A stretch of DNA of 64,000 nt from Yersinia alsatica (lineage in GTDB: Bacteria; Pseudomonadota; Gammaproteobacteria; Enterobacterales; Enterobacteriaceae), in the NCBI RefSeq assembly GCF_902170305.1, contig NZ_CABHWW010000028.1:186001-250000 (forward strand). Reading direction: 5' to 3'. Under the pieces are notes generated by a model. That model was not told where the DNA came from. It did not search any database and saw only the letters and a program-made list of their open reading frames with translations. The number at the start of each line of letters is the position of its first letter. Positions within the stretch are counted from its first letter, which is position 1. A program made the translations under genes and the position numbers. This document shows positions 16,568-25,350 of the stretch, piece after piece.

Positions 16568-18154
16568 ATGGAAAGACGTACATTCTTGAAAGGAGCTGCG
16601 GCGCTAGGGCTGGCAGCAGGGACATCCAGTGCGGGAGCAGTAGCTGCATCAGCTCATGCAGCAACAGGGGAGCATGCATTACCTGATAAAATTGCCGCTG
16701 CTTTAGCTCGTTTTCGTGAAACTATTCCCGCCAATTTTGACCAAACTTATGTTGAGAATGCCGTCGTTCCTTTCTTCCTCACCAGTTTCTATGAGGGCGA
16801 AAGGCCGATGTTACCCATGATCGACCTGAATTTTACGAAAGAGAATGCGCTGCCTTATGATCTTTGGGGCTTGATTTATAAAGACTGGAAGCCCACGCCC
16901 TCTGAAGGAGTCACTGTTTTTTTACAGGGCTTGGAAGAACGTGGTGAGAATAACCTCCGCAAACGTATCTATTTCTCTGCTGTCACTCCGGATCTGTATC
17001 GCCCAATGTATGGGGATAAAGTAGTCGCATTTTTCGACCAACTGATGGAACCTCAGTTTGCCAATAAACCCTTCATGCGGCACTACTTAGATTATTATTT
17101 TGATATTTATTGGGATTTGCATTTGGGTGTCAAAGGCGATGCTATCCCGAAACAGGTCAGAGAAATTGGTGAGTCTTTCAATACCGTATTAGCCTACCGT
17201 GACCCACTGCAACCGATTGTTTATGAAAACTATATGACAGTACGTAAACAACTCGATTTTCTTAAGCAATGGATTGATGAGCGTGTCGATGACATCAATA
17301 ATGGGCGCACTGCCAATCCTGAAAAAACCATGGCCTGGTATTGGTTGAAAAATGCCGGTAACGGTGAACACTTTAGTAAGAAAGATATTGTGTTTGAATG
17401 CTTCCACAACTTTGTTGCCTTCAGTCAGTGGGGGAATACCTTATTCGGTATCATGTCCCGCTTGAGTGAAAATGAAGGGGACCCGGCTGTCCGTGAAGCA
17501 TTTAAAAAGACCATGAGCAGTGATTTTGATAATGCTAATGGGGCACCTTATACGCCGCTGGAATTATTCGTTATGGAATTATTCCGCACTATCTCACCTA
17601 ATGGCGGCAGTATTTCTGCGGTGGAGGATGCCCGTACTTCGGCCTATGGAGAGTCACCTCATAATCGTTTTGGTTTGCCTTTTGAACGTCATAGCTACAT
17701 TAGCACCCCCCATACCAGTACCAGTTTCAGCCCGGTTCACTGGAAAGACCCTAAAGAATTTGATCCTAACCGTTATCGTGATGTGCCAACCAGCGCCGAA
17801 ATAACCGAAGAGAAATGCAAACAAATTGGTCTGGCTCGCTGCCCATTTGATATCACTTCACTGGAGGTTAAAGATGGTCGTAATGTGGCGCTAACTAACA
17901 GTGGTTTCGGTACGGTGTTTGGCGTGGTGGATGGTAAAGCAAAACCGGTATGTGATTATGCGGGCTTTGCTCCATTCGGGTTCAGCTATCGTCGCTGCCC
18001 AGGTGAGCAACTGACGATTCAGGTGTTTGAAGATTTTCTGCGTAAAGTATGGCGCGATAAAATTGTGTTCAATAAATTGCAGTTGGCCAAGCCAGGTAGG
18101 GTGCCAATTGGCCCGAATGCCGTTATTGATGACAATATTGGTTTTAGCCGTTAA
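16568..18154 (+). CDS. Cytochrome P450-like protein with Tat signal peptide
   Basis: 528 residues from the ATG at 16568 (GAGGAG 8 bases upstream). The N-terminus is a twin-arginine signal (ERRTFLK at 2-8, hydrophobic stretch, AxA cleavage near residue 31). The rest has three P450 hallmarks: ExxR in the K-helix (ELFR, 337-340), a meander motif EFDPNRY, and the heme loop FGFSYRRCPG with Cys477. Two points deviate. The fourth heme-loop position is Ser where the family pattern has Gly/Asp. The I-helix region (277-291, FVAFSQWGNT) lacks the acid-alcohol pair used for oxygen activation. That fits a peroxygenase or hydroperoxide-converting P450 (compare CYP152, CYP74) needing no redox partner, as a periplasmic location would require. 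Function is inference. Confidence 0.8.
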   Translation: MERRTFLKGAAALGLAAGTSSAGAVAASAHAATGEHALPDKIAAALARFRETIPANFDQTYVENAVVPFFLTSFYEGERPMLPMIDLNFTKENALPYDLWGLIYKDWKPTPSEGVTVFLQGLEERGENNLRKRIYFSAVTPDLYRPMYGDKVVAFFDQLMEPQFANKPFMRHYLDYYFDIYWDLHLGVKGDAIPKQVREIGESFNTVLAYRDPLQPIVYENYMTVRKQLDFLKQWIDERVDDINNGRTANPEKTMAWYWLKNAGNGEHFSKKDIVFECFHNFVAFSQWGNTLFGIMSRLSENEGDPAVREAFKKTMSSDFDNANGAPYTPLELFVMELFRTISPNGGSISAVEDARTSAYGESPHNRFGLPFERHSYISTPHTSTSFSPVHWKDPKEFDPNRYRDVPTSAEITEEKCKQIGLARCPFDITSLEVKDGRNVALTNSGFGTVFGVVDGKAKPVCDYAGFAPFGFSYRRCPGEQLTIQVFEDFLRKVWRDKIVFNKLQLAKPGRVPIGPNAVIDDNIGFSR

Positions 18155-18170
18155 ACGTCGCACTTTTTCA

Positions 18171-18194
18171 AGCCCGCATATGCGGGCTTTTTTA
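18171..18194 (+). terminator. Rho-independent terminator after the P450-like gene
   Basis: AGCCCGCA-TA-TGCGGGCT hairpin at 18171-18188 followed by a run of T to 18194, 16 bases after the stop codon. Confidence 0.9.
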
Positions 18195-18577
18195 TAGGGT
18201 GAGTGACCGTTGCCAGTCATACAAAAAACTTACCACAGCCGTAATGTGGCTATATTTTGCAGCACAGTTGAAACTCATCCTCTGCATTTCCTACAGCCTG
18301 TAGGAAAACTCACAATTTCTCCATATTACGGCGATAAACCCACCCATCTCGATTAAATAATATTTACTCTATAAAATACAATGAGTTGAATTTAATTAAT
18401 CAATATATTAAGTCTGAATAATGTGTTTTAGCTGTTACCCATCCTACAGATTAGCCAGAAGGTCGGTGATGTAATCTGTTCATCGCATGCATAGATCGGT
18501 ATTATCCATCACCAGTAATGCAAATCATTAGCGTTAGCACTCAAGGATATTTACATCCCTACTTTTCAGGAGAGAAA
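18195..18577. other. Intergenic region upstream of the siderophore transporter
   Basis: About 380 bases without a gene. It includes the Fur-box-like site at 18514-18532 and a strong ribosome binding site (CAGGAGAG) before 18578. Confidence 0.6.
18514..18532. promoter_or_regulatory. Fur-box-like site
   Basis: AGTAATGCAAATCATTAGC matches the 19-base Fur consensus (GATAATGATAATCATTATC) at 14 positions, with the core TAATG...CATTA fully kept. It lies about 46 bases upstream of the binding-protein start codon, so iron repression by Fur is likely. Confidence 0.6.
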
Positions 18578-19531
18578 ATGCGATTACGTTTGGCTTTATT
18601 TTCATCATTACTGGCAGCCACTGTTGCCATTACCGGATGTGATGATTCATCTAAGACCTCAGAAGAAACATCAAAAATAAGTATTGAACATGCGCAGGGG
18701 ACCACTCAGGTTCCACTTAATCCGCAAAAAGTCATCATACTGAACCCATCGGTACTGGATACCGCCGACGCTCTGCATATTAAAGTTGCTGGTGTCCCAC
18801 AGACCAGCACTCATCTTCCCGAATTCTTATCCAAATACAGTGGCTCAGAGTTCTTGAATGCTGGCACCTTATTTGAACCGGATTACGAGGCACTGAGTCA
18901 GGCTAAACCTGACCTGATCATTGCCGGTGGTCGTGCTCAAGATGCCTATGACAAACTTAGCGCTATCGCGCCCACTATCTCGCTTGATGTAGATACTCAG
19001 CATTTCACACAGAGTTTGACTCATCGCACTGAGCAATTGGCATCGATATTTGGCAAAGAAGAAGAGGCGAAAACTCTGCTGAGTAATTTCACCTCGCAGA
19101 TTAATGCCATAAAGCAAAAATCGGCCAACGCAGGTTCAGCGATGGTATTGATGGTCAGTGGCGGGAAAATGTCGGCTTACACTCCCGGTTCTCGTTTTGG
19201 TTTTATTTTTGACGAGTTAGGATTTACGCCAGCAGCGACGTTCACCGAGACGGGTCGTCATGGGAATGTGGTCACCTCTGAATTTATCCTTAATGCTAAT
19301 CCTGAGTGGCTATTTGTACTTGATCGCGATAACGCGATTGGCCGCGCAGAAGGTCAATCTGCACAGCAGGTGCTGGATAATCCACTGATTCGTAAAACCA
19401 AAGCCTGGCAAAATAATCACATTATTTATCTCGATTCTGCCTCGCTCTATATTGCCGGTGGTGTACAGAGTTATACGCAGCTGATGGATAAAATTAGCAC
19501 TGTGTTGGATAAACAAGCGACAGCGCAGTAA
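18578..19531 (+). CDS. Ferric-siderophore ABC transporter substrate-binding lipoprotein (FatB/CeuE-like)
   Basis: 317 residues from the ATG at 18578 (GGAGAG upstream). Lipoprotein signal peptide with lipobox ITGC. The mature protein is a class III periplasmic binding protein: early VPLNPQKVIILNP, then LDTADALHIKVAGVPQT, KPDLIIAGGRAQDAYDKL and late NPEWLFVLDRDNAIG. These features are those of the FatB/CeuE/YclQ catecholate- or hydroxamate-siderophore group. It is the first gene of a four-gene operon with two permeases and an ATPase. The siderophore is not known, and no outer-membrane receptor is adjacent. Confidence 0.88.
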   Translation: MRLRLALFSSLLAATVAITGCDDSSKTSEETSKISIEHAQGTTQVPLNPQKVIILNPSVLDTADALHIKVAGVPQTSTHLPEFLSKYSGSEFLNAGTLFEPDYEALSQAKPDLIIAGGRAQDAYDKLSAIAPTISLDVDTQHFTQSLTHRTEQLASIFGKEEEAKTLLSNFTSQINAIKQKSANAGSAMVLMVSGGKMSAYTPGSRFGFIFDELGFTPAATFTETGRHGNVVTSEFILNANPEWLFVLDRDNAIGRAEGQSAQQVLDNPLIRKTKAWQNNHIIYLDSASLYIAGGVQSYTQLMDKISTVLDKQATAQ

Positions 19532-19540
19532 TTTTCACTA

Positions 19541-20500
19541 ATGAAAAATCTTAGCTTTATTGCAGGCCTGGTGGTTTTACTGGGCCTGATGATATGCAGC
19601 TTATTTATCGGTGCCGGGAATGTCACTTTGGCTGATGTTTGGTCTGACCCGGATATGCGCGATATTTTTGTGATAAGCCGTGTACCGCGAACATTGGCAT
19701 TAGTCTTGGCGGGCAGCGCGATGAGTGTTGCCGGCCTTATCATGCAGATGCTGACTCAAAACCGTTTTGTCGAACCTTCAATTGCTGGCACCACCCAGTC
19801 AGCCAGCCTTGGTTTATTGCTGATCATGGTGTTTTACCCGGCAGCGCCAGTTATGGTCAAAATGCTGGTGGCGACGGTATTTGCCATGGGCGGCACCGCG
19901 CTTTTCATGCTGTTATTGGCACGAATGAGAATGAAGTCGGCACTCATGGTTCCATTGACCGGCATTATGCTGGGAGCAGTATTTAGTGCCGTAACGACTT
20001 TTCTGGCTATGGAATTTGATCTTCTGCAATCACTGGGCAGTTGGGAATCGGGCGATTTCTCGGGTGTATTACAGGGGCGTTATGAGCTGCTGTGGATAGT
20101 TGGAGCACTGACGCTGATTGCCTGCCTGATTGCAGACCGCTTTACCGTCGCTGGAATGGGGCGAGATTTCTCGGTCAATGTCGGGCTTAATTATCAACGC
20201 GTTATGCTGATGGGAATGTCCATTATTGCCATCATTAGCGGCGTGGTGGTGGTAGTGATTGGTGTGCTGCCTTTCTTGGGGTTGATTGTGCCTAATATTG
20301 TCAGCATGGCGATGGGCGACAATTTGCGCCGCACCATTCCTTGGGTCGCGCTATGTGGCGGAGCACTGGTCGTGTTATGCGACATTATTGGTCGGTTAAT
20401 CAGCTATCCGTTTGAAATACCGGCCAGCGTTATTCTGGGCGCAATTGGTGCATTCGTTTTCCTATTATTAATTGTTAGGACAAAACGCCATGCAGGCTAA
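19541..20500 (+). CDS. Iron-siderophore ABC permease (FecCD family), first subunit
   Basis: 319 residues with about nine membrane helices. FecCD signatures: RVPRTLALVLAGSAMSVAGLIMQMLTQN near residue 50, and late GVLPFLGLIVPNIVSMAMGDN, the ATPase-coupling loop. It corresponds to FatD/CeuB in gene order. It starts 9 bases after the binding-protein stop and overlaps the second permease by 11 bases. Confidence 0.9.
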   Translation: MKNLSFIAGLVVLLGLMICSLFIGAGNVTLADVWSDPDMRDIFVISRVPRTLALVLAGSAMSVAGLIMQMLTQNRFVEPSIAGTTQSASLGLLLIMVFYPAAPVMVKMLVATVFAMGGTALFMLLLARMRMKSALMVPLTGIMLGAVFSAVTTFLAMEFDLLQSLGSWESGDFSGVLQGRYELLWIVGALTLIACLIADRFTVAGMGRDFSVNVGLNYQRVMLMGMSIIAIISGVVVVVIGVLPFLGLIVPNIVSMAMGDNLRRTIPWVALCGGALVVLCDIIGRLISYPFEIPASVILGAIGAFVFLLLIVRTKRHAG

Positions 20501-21497
20501 TGAATATTCTCCAACAGGCTCTCTCCGGCACGAGAAAAGCAAAACGCTAAGTCTACCGGCAAAGCGGTTATTGTTATTAAGCTTCATTGCCCTTAGTGCG
20601 ATTGTTCTCTTCATGACCATTAATCTCAGGGGCAATATCCACTATGTGCTGGTGCATCGTGGCCTTATTTTAGCCACGATGTTATTGGTTGCATTTGCTG
20701 CTGGCATTGCCACCGTCTTATTCCAAACCGTCACCAATAACCGTATTTTGACCCCCTCGGTCATGGGGCTTGAAGCACTATTTATTCTGATACAAACCCT
20801 ACTGATATTTTTTGTTGATGCCGATGGGTTCAGAGTATTAGGTATTACCGGTAAGTTTCTCTGTGAGTCAGCATTGTTATTGCTGTTCTCGGCATTTCTC
20901 TACCGCTGGTTACTGATGGGCGTGGGCATCAATCTGCACAAGGTGCTATTGGTTTGGTTGGTGTGCGGCACCTTATTCCGTAGTTTATCTAGCCTGATGC
21001 AGCGCCTACTCTCTCCGGGGGAGTTTGCCATATTACAGGGGAGGGTATTTGCTACCTTTACGCGAGCCGCGCCTGAAATTATTGCTCTCTCCACTGGGAT
21101 AATCGTTATTGTGGGTATTGCTGTTTGGCGTATGCGCCATTGCCTCGATATTATCGCGCTGGGTAGAAATACCGCGGTTAATCTGGGTGTTGCCTATCAG
21201 AAAAAGATAACCATTATTTTGCTGCTTGTTTCATTGCTGGTGGCTATCTCTACTGCACTTGTCGGGCCGTTAACATTTTTAGGTCTGCTTATCGCTAATC
21301 TGGCTTATCCCATTGTGGGCTCATTCCGACATCAATATTTGTTGCCCGGCGTTTTTCTGCTGGGAGCTATTACGTTGGTTGGTGGGCAATTAATTCTCGA
21401 ACGTTTACTGAACATGTCGGGAACGCTGTCAGTGGTTATTGAGTTTGTTGGCGGCGCGCTGTTTATTTATCTTTTAATAAAAAAGGCTCCGGTGTGA
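20490..21497 (+). CDS. Iron-siderophore ABC permease (FecCD family), second subunit
   Basis: 335 residues from the ATG at 20490, which has AGGA upstream inside the end of the previous gene; a TTG at 20472 is less likely. Multi-helix FecCD permease with RGLILATMLLVAFAAGIATVLFQ and the coupling segment LVGPLTFLGLLIANLAYP. It resembles the FatC/CeuC half of the heterodimeric channel. It overlaps the ATPase gene by 4 bases. Confidence 0.88.
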   Translation: MQANEYSPTGSLRHEKSKTLSLPAKRLLLLSFIALSAIVLFMTINLRGNIHYVLVHRGLILATMLLVAFAAGIATVLFQTVTNNRILTPSVMGLEALFILIQTLLIFFVDADGFRVLGITGKFLCESALLLLFSAFLYRWLLMGVGINLHKVLLVWLVCGTLFRSLSSLMQRLLSPGEFAILQGRVFATFTRAAPEIIALSTGIIVIVGIAVWRMRHCLDIIALGRNTAVNLGVAYQKKITIILLLVSLLVAISTALVGPLTFLGLLIANLAYPIVGSFRHQYLLPGVFLLGAITLVGGQLILERLLNMSGTLSVVIEFVGGALFIYLLIKKAPV

Positions 21498-22252
21498 TTG
21501 AAATAACTGATATTAATAAAAAATACCAGGATACTTTGGTACTCGATAATATAAATGAGCATATTCCTTCAGGTGGAATTACCTCAATTATTGGGCCGAA
21601 TGGTGCCGGAAAGTCTACGTTATTGTCGATTATGAGCCGTTTACTCACTCCCGACCTCGGGAGTGTGAGGTTTAATGGGCTGGATGTGGCGAAAACTTCC
21701 GGGGATAAATTGGCCACTATCCTGTCGGTTTTACGCCAGGAAAATCATTTCACCAGCCGGCTGACTGTCGCGGATTTGGTAGGTTTTGGGCGCTATCCTT
21801 ATTCAAAAGGCAGGCTCAATGCCAATGATCGCCAACATATTGATGCGGCCATGGAATTCCTTAATTTGATGCCGCTGAAAGATAGGTATCTTGATGAACT
21901 CTCTGGCGGGCAGCGGCAACGTGCTTATGTTGCCATGGTGCTGTGTCAGGATACGAAATATATCCTGCTGGATGAGCCATTAAATAATCTGGATATGAAG
22001 CACTGTGTCGCGATGATGAAACAATTGCGGCGCGCAGCAGATGAACTGAACAAAACCATCATATTGGTTATTCACGATATCAACTTCGCTTCTGCGTATT
22101 CCGACCATATTATTGCGATGAAAGACGGTGCGGTTATTTATCGCGGGGCACCAGAAAAAATAATGCAGCCGGATATTCTGGAAGAGATTTTTGATCTAAA
22201 AATAAGAATAGAAAAAGTGCAAGATCAGCATATTGCGATTTACTACCGCTGA
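21494..22252 (+). CDS. Iron-siderophore ABC transporter ATPase
   Basis: 252 residues. Walker A GPNGAGKSTLL, Q-loop in VLRQENHF, signature LSGGQRQRAYV, Walker B ILLDEPLNNLD and the switch histidine in VIHDIN. These are the FepC/FatE-type ATPase features. The start is a GTG at 21494 overlapping the TGA of the permease gene, so translation is coupled. It powers uptake of the ferric siderophore delivered by the lipoprotein at 18578. Confidence 0.92.
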   Translation: MIEITDINKKYQDTLVLDNINEHIPSGGITSIIGPNGAGKSTLLSIMSRLLTPDLGSVRFNGLDVAKTSGDKLATILSVLRQENHFTSRLTVADLVGFGRYPYSKGRLNANDRQHIDAAMEFLNLMPLKDRYLDELSGGQRQRAYVAMVLCQDTKYILLDEPLNNLDMKHCVAMMKQLRRAADELNKTIILVIHDINFASAYSDHIIAMKDGAVIYRGAPEKIMQPDILEEIFDLKIRIEKVQDQHIAIYYR

Positions 22253-22273
22253 GATATTAAACGGTAATTTTCT

Positions 22274-22307
22274 GGTATTCGTGGCAGATTAATGGGCCAC
22301 GAATACC
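22274..22307. terminator. Hairpin between convergent genes
   Basis: GGTATTCGTGGC (22274-22285) pairs perfectly with GCCACGAATACC (22296-22307) around a 10-base loop. It lies between the siderophore ATPase (ends 22252) and the convergent methionine aminopeptidase (ends 22316), so it may act in both directions, although a U-tract is missing. Confidence 0.5.
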
Positions 22308-22315
22308 GGGAAATA

Positions 22316-23101
22316 TTAGATTGGCGCGTATTCGCCGGTGCCTTCTGGCCAAGGTGTCAGCAGGTCGTAACCTGACTCCGTCACTGCAATAGTATGTTCC
22401 CACTGCGCCGAAAGTGAGCGGTCTTTGGTGACAACTGTCCAGCCATCAGAAAGAACGCTGGTTGCTGCTTTACCGGCATTAATCATTGGCTCAATGGTAA
22501 AAATCATCCCCGCTTTGAGGCTCATACCCAATCCCGGCGTGCCATAGTGCAATATCTGTGGGTCGGTATGATATTCCTGCCCAACCCCATGACCACAATA
22601 TTCCCGCACCACAGAAAACCCAGCGCTCTCCGCTACGTGTTGAATAGCAGCACCTATGTCCCCAAGTGTTGCTCCTGGACGCACCACTTTAATACCGGCA
22701 ACCATGGATAAATAAGTGATATCCACCAAGCGCTTAGCCCTGACTGATGGCTCTCCAACATAGTACATTCTGCTGGTATCGCCATACCAACCATCTTTAA
22801 TAATGGCCACATCGATATTAACAATGTCACCCTTTTTGAGTTTTTTGTCGGATGGGATCCCGTGACAAACCACATGATTTACAGAGGTACAAACGGTACG
22901 GGTATAGCCGTGATAACCAATGTTTGCAGGAATAACCTTGAGTACGTTCACAATGTAATCGTGGCATAGCCGGTCAATTTCATCGGTTGTGATACCCGCT
23001 TGCACATACGGCGTGATCATTTCCAGTACTTTCGCGGCAGCCTGACCTGCGGCGCGGGCCATTTCAATCTCAGCTGGCGAGTGGATCTTTACTGATGTCA
23101 T
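22316..23101 (-). CDS. map: Methionine aminopeptidase, type I
   Basis: 261 residues, the E. coli MAP size. The five metal ligands are visible: Asp in VNIDVAIIKDGWYGD, the second Asp in GDTSRM, His in YCGHGVGQEYH, Glu in FTIEPMI and Glu in QWEHTIAV. It removes N-terminal methionine from new proteins. It is co-transcribed and overlaps by 4 bases (ATGA) a ParD-like gene rather than lying near rpsB, so it is probably a second MAP copy in this genome. The symbol is by family only. Confidence 0.9.
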   Translation of the reverse strand: MTSVKIHSPAEIEMARAAGQAAAKVLEMITPYVQAGITTDEIDRLCHDYIVNVLKVIPANIGYHGYTRTVCTSVNHVVCHGIPSDKKLKKGDIVNIDVAIIKDGWYGDTSRMYYVGEPSVRAKRLVDITYLSMVAGIKVVRPGATLGDIGAAIQHVAESAGFSVVREYCGHGVGQEYHTDPQILHYGTPGLGMSLKAGMIFTIEPMINAGKAATSVLSDGWTVVTKDRSLSAQWEHTIAVTESGYDLLTPWPEGTGEYAPI

Positions 23102-23349
23102 TGCGCGTTCTCTTCTTTATTAAGCGTATTGGTTTCACTTTGGATGATTCTGGCAATATCAGCTCCGCCCTGTAATTCTGCATGTACCAATGCGCGGGCA
23201 AGCTCATGATGGCTCAATTGAGGATACAGCTCAGCAAGCATGCCCATTTTGAGCCAATGCTCAGCCTGCGCATTAATTGACCGGCTCATAGCATTACTGG
23301 CGATGCGAAGGTTCTCATGCATCAGGTCGGAGATTTTAACAATGCCCAT
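23098..23349 (-). CDS. ParD-like (ribbon-helix-helix antitoxin-like) protein
   Basis: 83 residues from the ATG at 23347-23349 with AGGTG upstream; the longer frame to 23409 begins inside the promoter. It has a short RHH-like N-terminus (GIVKISDLMHENLRIASNAM) followed by SRSINAQAEHWLKMGMLAELYPQLSHHELARALV, which recalls the ParD-like family (DUF3423). No ParE-type toxin is present. Instead the stop overlaps the start of the methionine aminopeptidase gene. It could autoregulate the pair; whether it has any antitoxin role is unknown. Confidence 0.75.
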   Translation of the reverse strand: MGIVKISDLMHENLRIASNAMSRSINAQAEHWLKMGMLAELYPQLSHHELARALVHAELQGGADIARIIQSETNTLNKEENAQ

Positions 23350-23584
23350 AAAACACCTATACGAAACATATATGTTATGTATATTGCCATAGGCAAAGAT
23401 AAAATACACCTGTCAAAAGCGATAATGTCGGCGACCCGCTAGTTCTCGTCAGGATAAGAGGCCAATCACTATTTTTGGTCAACTTTTGGCATAAAAATAA
23501 GCTGTTACGTGAGAATTTGATCTATGATCGAGAGCGCGGCCCTCTAATTATTGATTGGGGGGACAGTTCATATAGGAGAACTCT

Positions 23585-25048
23585 ATGTCTCATATGCCAT
23601 TAATCAAGCCCCCCTCCAGCCATTCTGACGGTTGTCTCTGCCATAGCCCGGCGTTCGTGCGCATTAATACCGTATTTTCCCAGAAAGCGGCCCAATCAGC
23701 CCCTATCACTGCGGCAACTGTTGCAGCGGCAGTACCGGGCACCAAACCGCAAAAAAGAGATGTCGCTGCCAATGCTGTGCAGGTAATGGCATTTATTAAT
23801 GTGCGCATTTTTGATGGTGTTTCAGACCATCTGCGCGATGGATTGCGAGTCTTAGTTGAAGGCAACAAGATCAAGTCGGTAGAGCCGGTTGATACCGAGT
23901 TGCCACCGGATGTGGAGTTGATTGATGGCGGCGGTGGGGTATTGATGCCGGGGCTGATTGATGCACATTGGCACGCCATTATGGCTCGTCCCTCAATGAT
24001 GACCGCGATGACGGCAGATTTTAACTATATTCAGGCGCTGGCCATTGCCGAAGCAGATGCCACCTTAATGCGTGGCTTCACCACGGTACGTGATATGGGG
24101 GGACCAGTATTTGGCTTGAAACGCGCCATTGACGAGCAAATTGCCAAAGGGCCGCGCATCTTCCCATCTGGGGCATTTATTACCCAAACTGGTGGGCATG
24201 GCGATTTTCGTCTGATTGGCGAGCTGCCTCATACCCCATCAGATCCTCTGAGCTACGCCGAGCGTGTGGGTATGACCGCCATAGCCGATGGTGCCGATCA
24301 GGTGCTATTACGCGCCAGAGAGCAACTGATGCGCGGGGCATCACAACTCAAATATATGGCGGGCGGTGGTGTGGCCTCCATGTATGACTCCATCAGTGTG
24401 ACTGAAGGGTCAGTGCCGGAGATTCAGGCGGCAGTCACCGCCGCCGAAAACTGGGGCACCTATGTCACGGTTCACGCCTATACCGCTCGGGCCGTCACCA
24501 TGGCCATTAAAGGCGGCGTTAAATGTATTGAACATGGTCAATTAGTGGATGAAGAAACTGTCCAATTGATGGCCGAAAAAGGTATCTGGTGGAGCTTGCA
24601 ACCCTTCCTGGATGACGAGGATGCGGTGCCGATGGCAAGCCCCGCCTCACGCGCCAAGCAGCTTGAAATGGTCTCGGGTACCGATAATGCTTACATGTTG
24701 GCAAAAAAATACAATATCAAGACCGCCTGGGGCACTGATACGCTGTTTGATGCGCGATTAGCCACCCGGCAGGGGGCGCAATTAGCCAAGCTGACCCGCT
24801 GGTATTCACCCATTGAGGTTCTCAAGATGGCGACCAGTGTTAACGCCGAACTTTGTGCCTTTTCTGGCCCAAGAAATCCTTATCCCGGTAAGCTGGGAGT
24901 AGTGGAAAATGGGGCATTAGCGGATTTGATTCTGGTTGACGGTGATCCTCTGAGTGATATCCAACTTATCGCTCATCCAGAGACTGCATTCCGGGTAATT
25001 ATGAAAGATGGCCAAATATTCAAAAACATGTTGGGAAGCCACAGTTGA
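23585..25048 (+). CDS. Amidohydrolase family protein (imidazolonepropionase/prolidase-like)
   Basis: 487 residues with AGGAGA before the ATG. After an unusual 60-residue N-terminal extension with a CLC motif comes a metal-dependent TIM-barrel amidohydrolase: HxH in IDAHWHAI, lysine in LKYMAGGGV, further ligands His in VTVHAYTARAV and CIEHGQLV, and the catalytic Asp in AWGTDTLFD. Members hydrolyse amide or cyclic amide bonds; many of this subgroup act on Xaa-Pro or carboxylated dipeptides. Its stop codon overlaps the start of ytcA, joining it to the mdtNOP exporter, which suggests a shared substrate. That link is inference. Confidence 0.85.
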   Translation: MSHMPLIKPPSSHSDGCLCHSPAFVRINTVFSQKAAQSAPITAATVAAAVPGTKPQKRDVAANAVQVMAFINVRIFDGVSDHLRDGLRVLVEGNKIKSVEPVDTELPPDVELIDGGGGVLMPGLIDAHWHAIMARPSMMTAMTADFNYIQALAIAEADATLMRGFTTVRDMGGPVFGLKRAIDEQIAKGPRIFPSGAFITQTGGHGDFRLIGELPHTPSDPLSYAERVGMTAIADGADQVLLRAREQLMRGASQLKYMAGGGVASMYDSISVTEGSVPEIQAAVTAAENWGTYVTVHAYTARAVTMAIKGGVKCIEHGQLVDEETVQLMAEKGIWWSLQPFLDDEDAVPMASPASRAKQLEMVSGTDNAYMLAKKYNIKTAWGTDTLFDARLATRQGAQLAKLTRWYSPIEVLKMATSVNAELCAFSGPRNPYPGKLGVVENGALADLILVDGDPLSDIQLIAHPETAFRVIMKDGQIFKNMLGSHS

Positions 25049-25347
25049 TTCTTTTCAATAGGTTAAATTGCACCAGTCTAAGCTTATGGCGTGGGTCATG
25101 GGTTCTGTTATCGGCGATTGCTCTGAGCGGCTGTACGCGCTCAGAGGCGCCCTCTTTTGCATTATTTGGCTCTTATTTCCCTGCTTGGCTGGCTTGCGCA
25201 TTTATCGGGGTTATTGCGGCGATGGCCGCTCGCGTCCTATTTATTCGTGTTGGTATTGATGAGGTGCTGCCATGGCGGCTGTTGGTCTATGTCTGCCTGG
25301 CGCTGGCTGTGGCATTTATCTGTTCCCTACTACTGTTTGCGCGATAA
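25045..25347 (+). CDS. ytcA: YtcA family lipoprotein
   Basis: 100 residues. Start is a TTG at 25045 overlapping the amidohydrolase TGA. The signal peptide ends in the lipobox ALSGC, then two membrane helices follow (FGSYFPAWLACAFIGVIAAM and a C-terminal one). In E. coli ytcA precedes mdtNOP in the same order, and the family similarity here fits (GxYxPxW motif after the lipobox). Function unknown; probably an accessory of the MdtNOP pump. Confidence 0.8.
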   Translation: MILFNRLNCTSLSLWRGSWVLLSAIALSGCTRSEAPSFALFGSYFPAWLACAFIGVIAAMAARVLFIRVGIDEVLPWRLLVYVCLALAVAFICSLLLFAR

Positions 25348-25350
25348 ATT

